Origin: Methanobacteriota archaeon
GTDB taxonomy: Archaea > Hydrothermarchaeota > Hydrothermarchaeia > Hydrothermarchaeales > JACQPM01
Assembly: GCA_016207475.1 (NCBI GenBank)
Contig: JACQPM010000049.1
Span: 1 to 7,354, forward strand
Direction: 5' to 3'
Length of the DNA stretch: 7,354 nt
Positions 5,480 through 7,354 of the stretch are shown piece by piece. A program made the position numbers and the translations under genes. The stretch's first letter is position 1. Every line of letters begins with the position of its first letter. The notes under the pieces were generated by a model. That model saw nothing but the letters and a program-made list of their open reading frames with translations, had not been told where the DNA came from and did no database searches.

Positions 5480-6151
5480 GACGCGAGAAAGGCGCTGGCC
5501 ATCGCGAGGAAGGACCTGAGGGTGGAGTTCAGGAGCAGGGCTACCATCCAGTTCCTCCTCCTCTTCTCATTCCTCACCCTCCTGATGTTCAACTTCGCCT
5601 CCCCGCCCTTCTCCCCGGCCCTGAGGGAGGTCGGCCCTGGGCTCCTCTGGTTCGTCTTCATCTTCGCCGGGATGCTCGGCCTCTCCAGGGCCTTCATCAA
5701 AGAGAAGGAGCTCGGGACCCTGGAGGGGCTGATGCTGGCCCCGGTGGGAGGGGTGGAGATCGTCCTGGGGAAGGTGGTCTACAACCTCTGCCTGATCCTC
5801 CTGGTGGAGCTCTTCTCCGTCCCCCTCTTCATAGCCCTATTCGACTACCGAGTGGCCGGCTCCATGCTGGACATGATCCTGGTCCTGACCCTGGGGCTCC
5901 TGGGGTTCGTCGTCGTCGGCTCCTTCGTCTCGGCCGTGATCATGGGCGCCAGGGGGCGGGAGCTGGTCCTCCAGGTGGTGGCCATGCCGCTCCTCCTACC
6001 GGTCGTCATACCCACCATCCTGGCCCTCAGGAGGGTGATGGCGGACGGGGCGCCCCTGGCGAGGATAGGCGAGGTGCGGCTCGTCCTGGCCTATATAATT
6101 ATCATGTCCACGTTATCCTTCCTCCTCTCGGATAGCGTCCTGGAGGAGTGA
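5477..6151 (+). CDS. ccmB: Cytochrome c maturation ABC transporter permease CcmB
   Basis: Membrane partner of CcmA. The 224-residue protein shows six hydrophobic segments (about 22-42, 54-74, 99-122, 131-155, 162-185, 201-218), the expected CcmB topology and length. The N-terminal RKALAIARKDLRVEFRSR stretch and the loop EKELGTLEGLMLAPV (76-90) match the conserved CcmB pattern, in which a Glu-rich GTLE segment on the cytoplasmic side contacts the ATPase. It does not transport heme itself in the accepted model; ATP use by CcmAB frees holo-CcmE from CcmC. Start ATG 5477 is chosen over GTG 5474, which would add only one residue. Near its end an AT-rich patch (6091-6103) encodes part of the last helix. 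The stop is one base from the ccmC ATG. Confidence 0.93.
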   Translation: MDARKALAIARKDLRVEFRSRATIQFLLLFSFLTLLMFNFASPPFSPALREVGPGLLWFVFIFAGMLGLSRAFIKEKELGTLEGLMLAPVGGVEIVLGKVVYNLCLILLVELFSVPLFIALFDYRVAGSMLDMILVLTLGLLGFVVVGSFVSAVIMGARGRELVLQVVAMPLLLPVVIPTILALRRVMADGAPLARIGEVRLVLAYIIIMSTLSFLLSDSVLEE

Positions 6152-6152
6152 G

Positions 6153-6842
6153 ATGCCTTCTCGGAGTTACACCGTCGCCTTCCTGGCCGGTCTCTACCTG
6201 TGGGTCATGGCTGCCATGTACCGGGCCCTGAGTTTGGGCCCCTTAGATCCAGCGCTCCTCAGATATGTCGGGGACCCCATGCGCCAGGGCTACAAGATCT
6301 TCTTCTTTGCCATGCAGAACGCCCCGGTGGTCTACATAGCCTTCCTGGCGACCCTCGTAGGGTCGGTAATGTACCTCAAGACCAGGGAGATGAGGTGGGA
6401 CATCATAGCCTCCAGCTCGGCCAAGCTTGCGTTGCTCTTCTGCACCCTTGTCCTGGTCTCGGGGGCCATCTTCTCAAACCTGGCCTGGGGCGCCTACTGG
6501 AACTGGGACCCCAGGCAGACGACCACGCTGATACTCTGGTTCATCCTGGCCGGCTACCTCTCTCTACGCTCAGCCCTGGAGGACGAGGAGGCCAGGGCCA
6601 GGCTCTCGGCGGTCATCGGTATCCTGGGCTTCGCCGGTGTTCCGCTCACCCACATCTCGGCCACCATCTGGGTCTCGAACCATCCCCAGCTCTACGACAA
6701 GGCCGCTGGCGCAGGTTTCAGCCTGGACGCCCAGGGGGCGTCGGCCTTCGGGATGATGCTATTGGGGGCGATCTTCCTCTATATCTACCTCCTCTGGGTC
6801 ACGGTGAGGATCGAGACCCTGGAGAGGGTCCAGGAGGCGTGA
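6153..6842 (+). CDS. ccmC: Heme-handling protein CcmC (WWD-domain), lacking the usual first heme-ligand His
   Basis: Presents heme to CcmE on the extracytoplasmic side. The 229-residue protein has about six membrane segments (7-27, 49-75, 88-108, 121-140, 152-166, 197-217). The tryptophan-rich motif lies at 112-121: WGAYWNWDPR, with Trp112, Trp116, Trp118 and Asp119 kept and Tyr115 where E. coli has Trp. E. coli CcmC ligates heme iron with His60 (in a YIHVP-type segment) and His184. The second is present as His177 (VSNHPQ), but the first site reads KIFFFAMQ, with Ala53 aligned to His60 in my by-eye alignment. The whole protein contains only two His, 167 and 177, both after the WWD motif, so the heme-binding mode may differ from the bacterial model. 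GGAGG at 6142-6146, 6 bases before the ATG, lies within ccmB. Fourth-gene neighbour ccmD follows directly. Confidence 0.93.
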   Translation: MPSRSYTVAFLAGLYLWVMAAMYRALSLGPLDPALLRYVGDPMRQGYKIFFFAMQNAPVVYIAFLATLVGSVMYLKTREMRWDIIASSSAKLALLFCTLVLVSGAIFSNLAWGAYWNWDPRQTTTLILWFILAGYLSLRSALEDEEARARLSAVIGILGFAGVPLTHISATIWVSNHPQLYDKAAGAGFSLDAQGASAFGMMLLGAIFLYIYLLWVTVRIETLERVQEA

Positions 6843-6843
6843 G

Positions 6844-6951
6844 ATGGCCGAGACGATGGAGGTCATGCTCGTGGCCGGGATCCTCTGGACGGCCGTCATC
6901 CTCTACCTGGTTCACCTGGACTCCAAGGTGAGGAAGCTGGAGGGGAAGTGA
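6844..6951 (+). CDS. ccmD: Small CcmD-family membrane protein
   Basis: A 35-residue product: acidic short N-terminus, one hydrophobic helix (about 7-25), then HLDSKVRKLEGK. The LYLxxLDxKVRKLE-type end is the hallmark of the short CcmD family, whose members have one membrane helix and a charged cytoplasmic tail. CcmD binds the CcmC-CcmE complex and is needed for release of holo-CcmE by CcmAB. Support comes from position between ccmC and ccmE, GGAGG at 6833-6837 with a 6-base spacer, and a TGATG overlap with ccmE. It is too short for most automatic ORF cut-offs. Identity by sequence is moderate, by context strong. Confidence 0.85.
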   Translation: MAETMEVMLVAGILWTAVILYLVHLDSKVRKLEGK

Positions 6952-7354
6952 TGGAGAAGAGGAGGAAGGAGCTGAAGCTCCTCCTGGCGGTGGCCATCAT
7001 CATCGTCTCCCTCTGGTTCGCCGCCGGCGCCACTGAGAACTTTCTCAACCCCATAAGGTACGTGAGCGAGGTCACGGCGCAGCCCCAGGAGTATATAGAC
7101 CGCTCGGTCCAGGTGGCAGGCCTCATAGTGGAGGGCTCCTGGGTGGAGGTGGGGCCCAATGCCTACAGCTTCCTCCTGACGGACGGGAACGCCACCATAA
7201 AGGTCGAGTACGCGGGCCCCCTACCCGGGACATTCAAGCCCGGCGTCGGGATAACTGCCATAGGGACTATGACAGGGGCCGACACCCTGAGGGCCGAGAA
7301 GCTCCTGGCCAAGTGCCCCTCCAAGTACCAGCAGGAGCTGGGCAAGGTCTACGA
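6951..7354 (+). CDS. ccmE: Cytochrome c-type biogenesis heme chaperone CcmE, CxxxY variant (3' partial)
   Basis: Periplasmic-side heme chaperone anchored by one N-terminal helix (residues about 8-25 after the basic MEKRRKELK). The OB-fold body is recognisable: FLNPIRYVSEV (31-41), VQVAGLIVEGSW (53-64), YSFLLTDGNATIKVEYAGPLPGTFKPG (72-98), AIGTM (103-107), then AEKLLAKCPSKY (115-126). In E. coli CcmE the covalent heme-binding residue is His130 within HxxxY; here it is Cys122 (codon 7314-7316) in CxxxY. Such Cys variants are known from Desulfovibrio and archaea and have been linked to a modified System I without CcmH. 134 residues are visible and the window ends 8 codons past the motif. ATG 6951 overlaps the ccmD stop by one base, with GGAGG at 6939-6943. 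Confidence 0.95.
   Translation, partial: MEKRRKELKLLLAVAIIIVSLWFAAGATENFLNPIRYVSEVTAQPQEYIDRSVQVAGLIVEGSWVEVGPNAYSFLLTDGNATIKVEYAGPLPGTFKPGVGITAIGTMTGADTLRAEKLLAKCPSKYQQELGKVY

Overview
The window reads as a chromosomal segment of an archaeon, probably a thermophile. The grounds are an archaeal-type NMN adenylyltransferase (NadM), the short form of ThiC, a DUF62 SAM hydrolase, heavy use of AGG (Arg) and ATA (Ile) codons, and start codons lying about 26-28 bases downstream of AT-rich TATA-like boxes (leaderless or very short-leader genes). Most of the DNA is about two-thirds G+C; one gene in the middle drops to about 40%. The exact lineage cannot be fixed from this sequence alone.

Layout: (1) 1-974 (+), the 3' part of a CPA2-type cation/proton antiporter with extra membrane helices and a C-terminal TrkA-C regulatory domain. 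(2) 960-2246 (-), thiC, convergent with and overlapping the antiporter tail by 15 bases. (3) 2247-2342, a divergent promoter region containing two AT-rich boxes and an imperfect palindrome. (4) 2343-3104 (+), SAM hydroxide adenosyltransferase (DUF62), then 3130-3645 (+), nadM, which has its own TATA-like box over the DUF62 stop codon. (5) 3680-4252 (+), a low-GC NYN-domain putative nuclease, probably horizontally acquired. (6) 4294-4734 (-), ogt (O6-alkylguanine-DNA alkyltransferase). (7) 4788-7354 (+), a tightly packed cytochrome c maturation operon, ccmA-ccmB-ccmC-ccmD-ccmE, with ccmE cut by the window edge. One TATA-like box halfway between ogt and ccmA appears to serve both directions.

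How the genes work together: only the ccm genes form an obvious functional unit. CcmA and CcmB form the ABC transporter that releases heme-loaded CcmE, CcmC and the tiny CcmD load heme onto CcmE, and CcmE is the heme chaperone. This implies the organism makes covalent c-type cytochromes. The other genes are housekeeping (thiamine, NAD, SAM turnover, DNA repair, ion homeostasis) and mostly seem to be separate transcription units.

Most notable: the CcmE heme-attachment residue is Cys (CxxxY) instead of His; CcmC lacks the first heme-ligand His and has no His anywhere before its WWD-like motif; the DUF62 enzyme has Trp where the catalytic-triad His is expected; and the NYN gene is a sharp AT-rich island. 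No RNA genes, CRISPR arrays, insertion sequences or origins were seen. There is no gene-free stretch longer than 300 bases.
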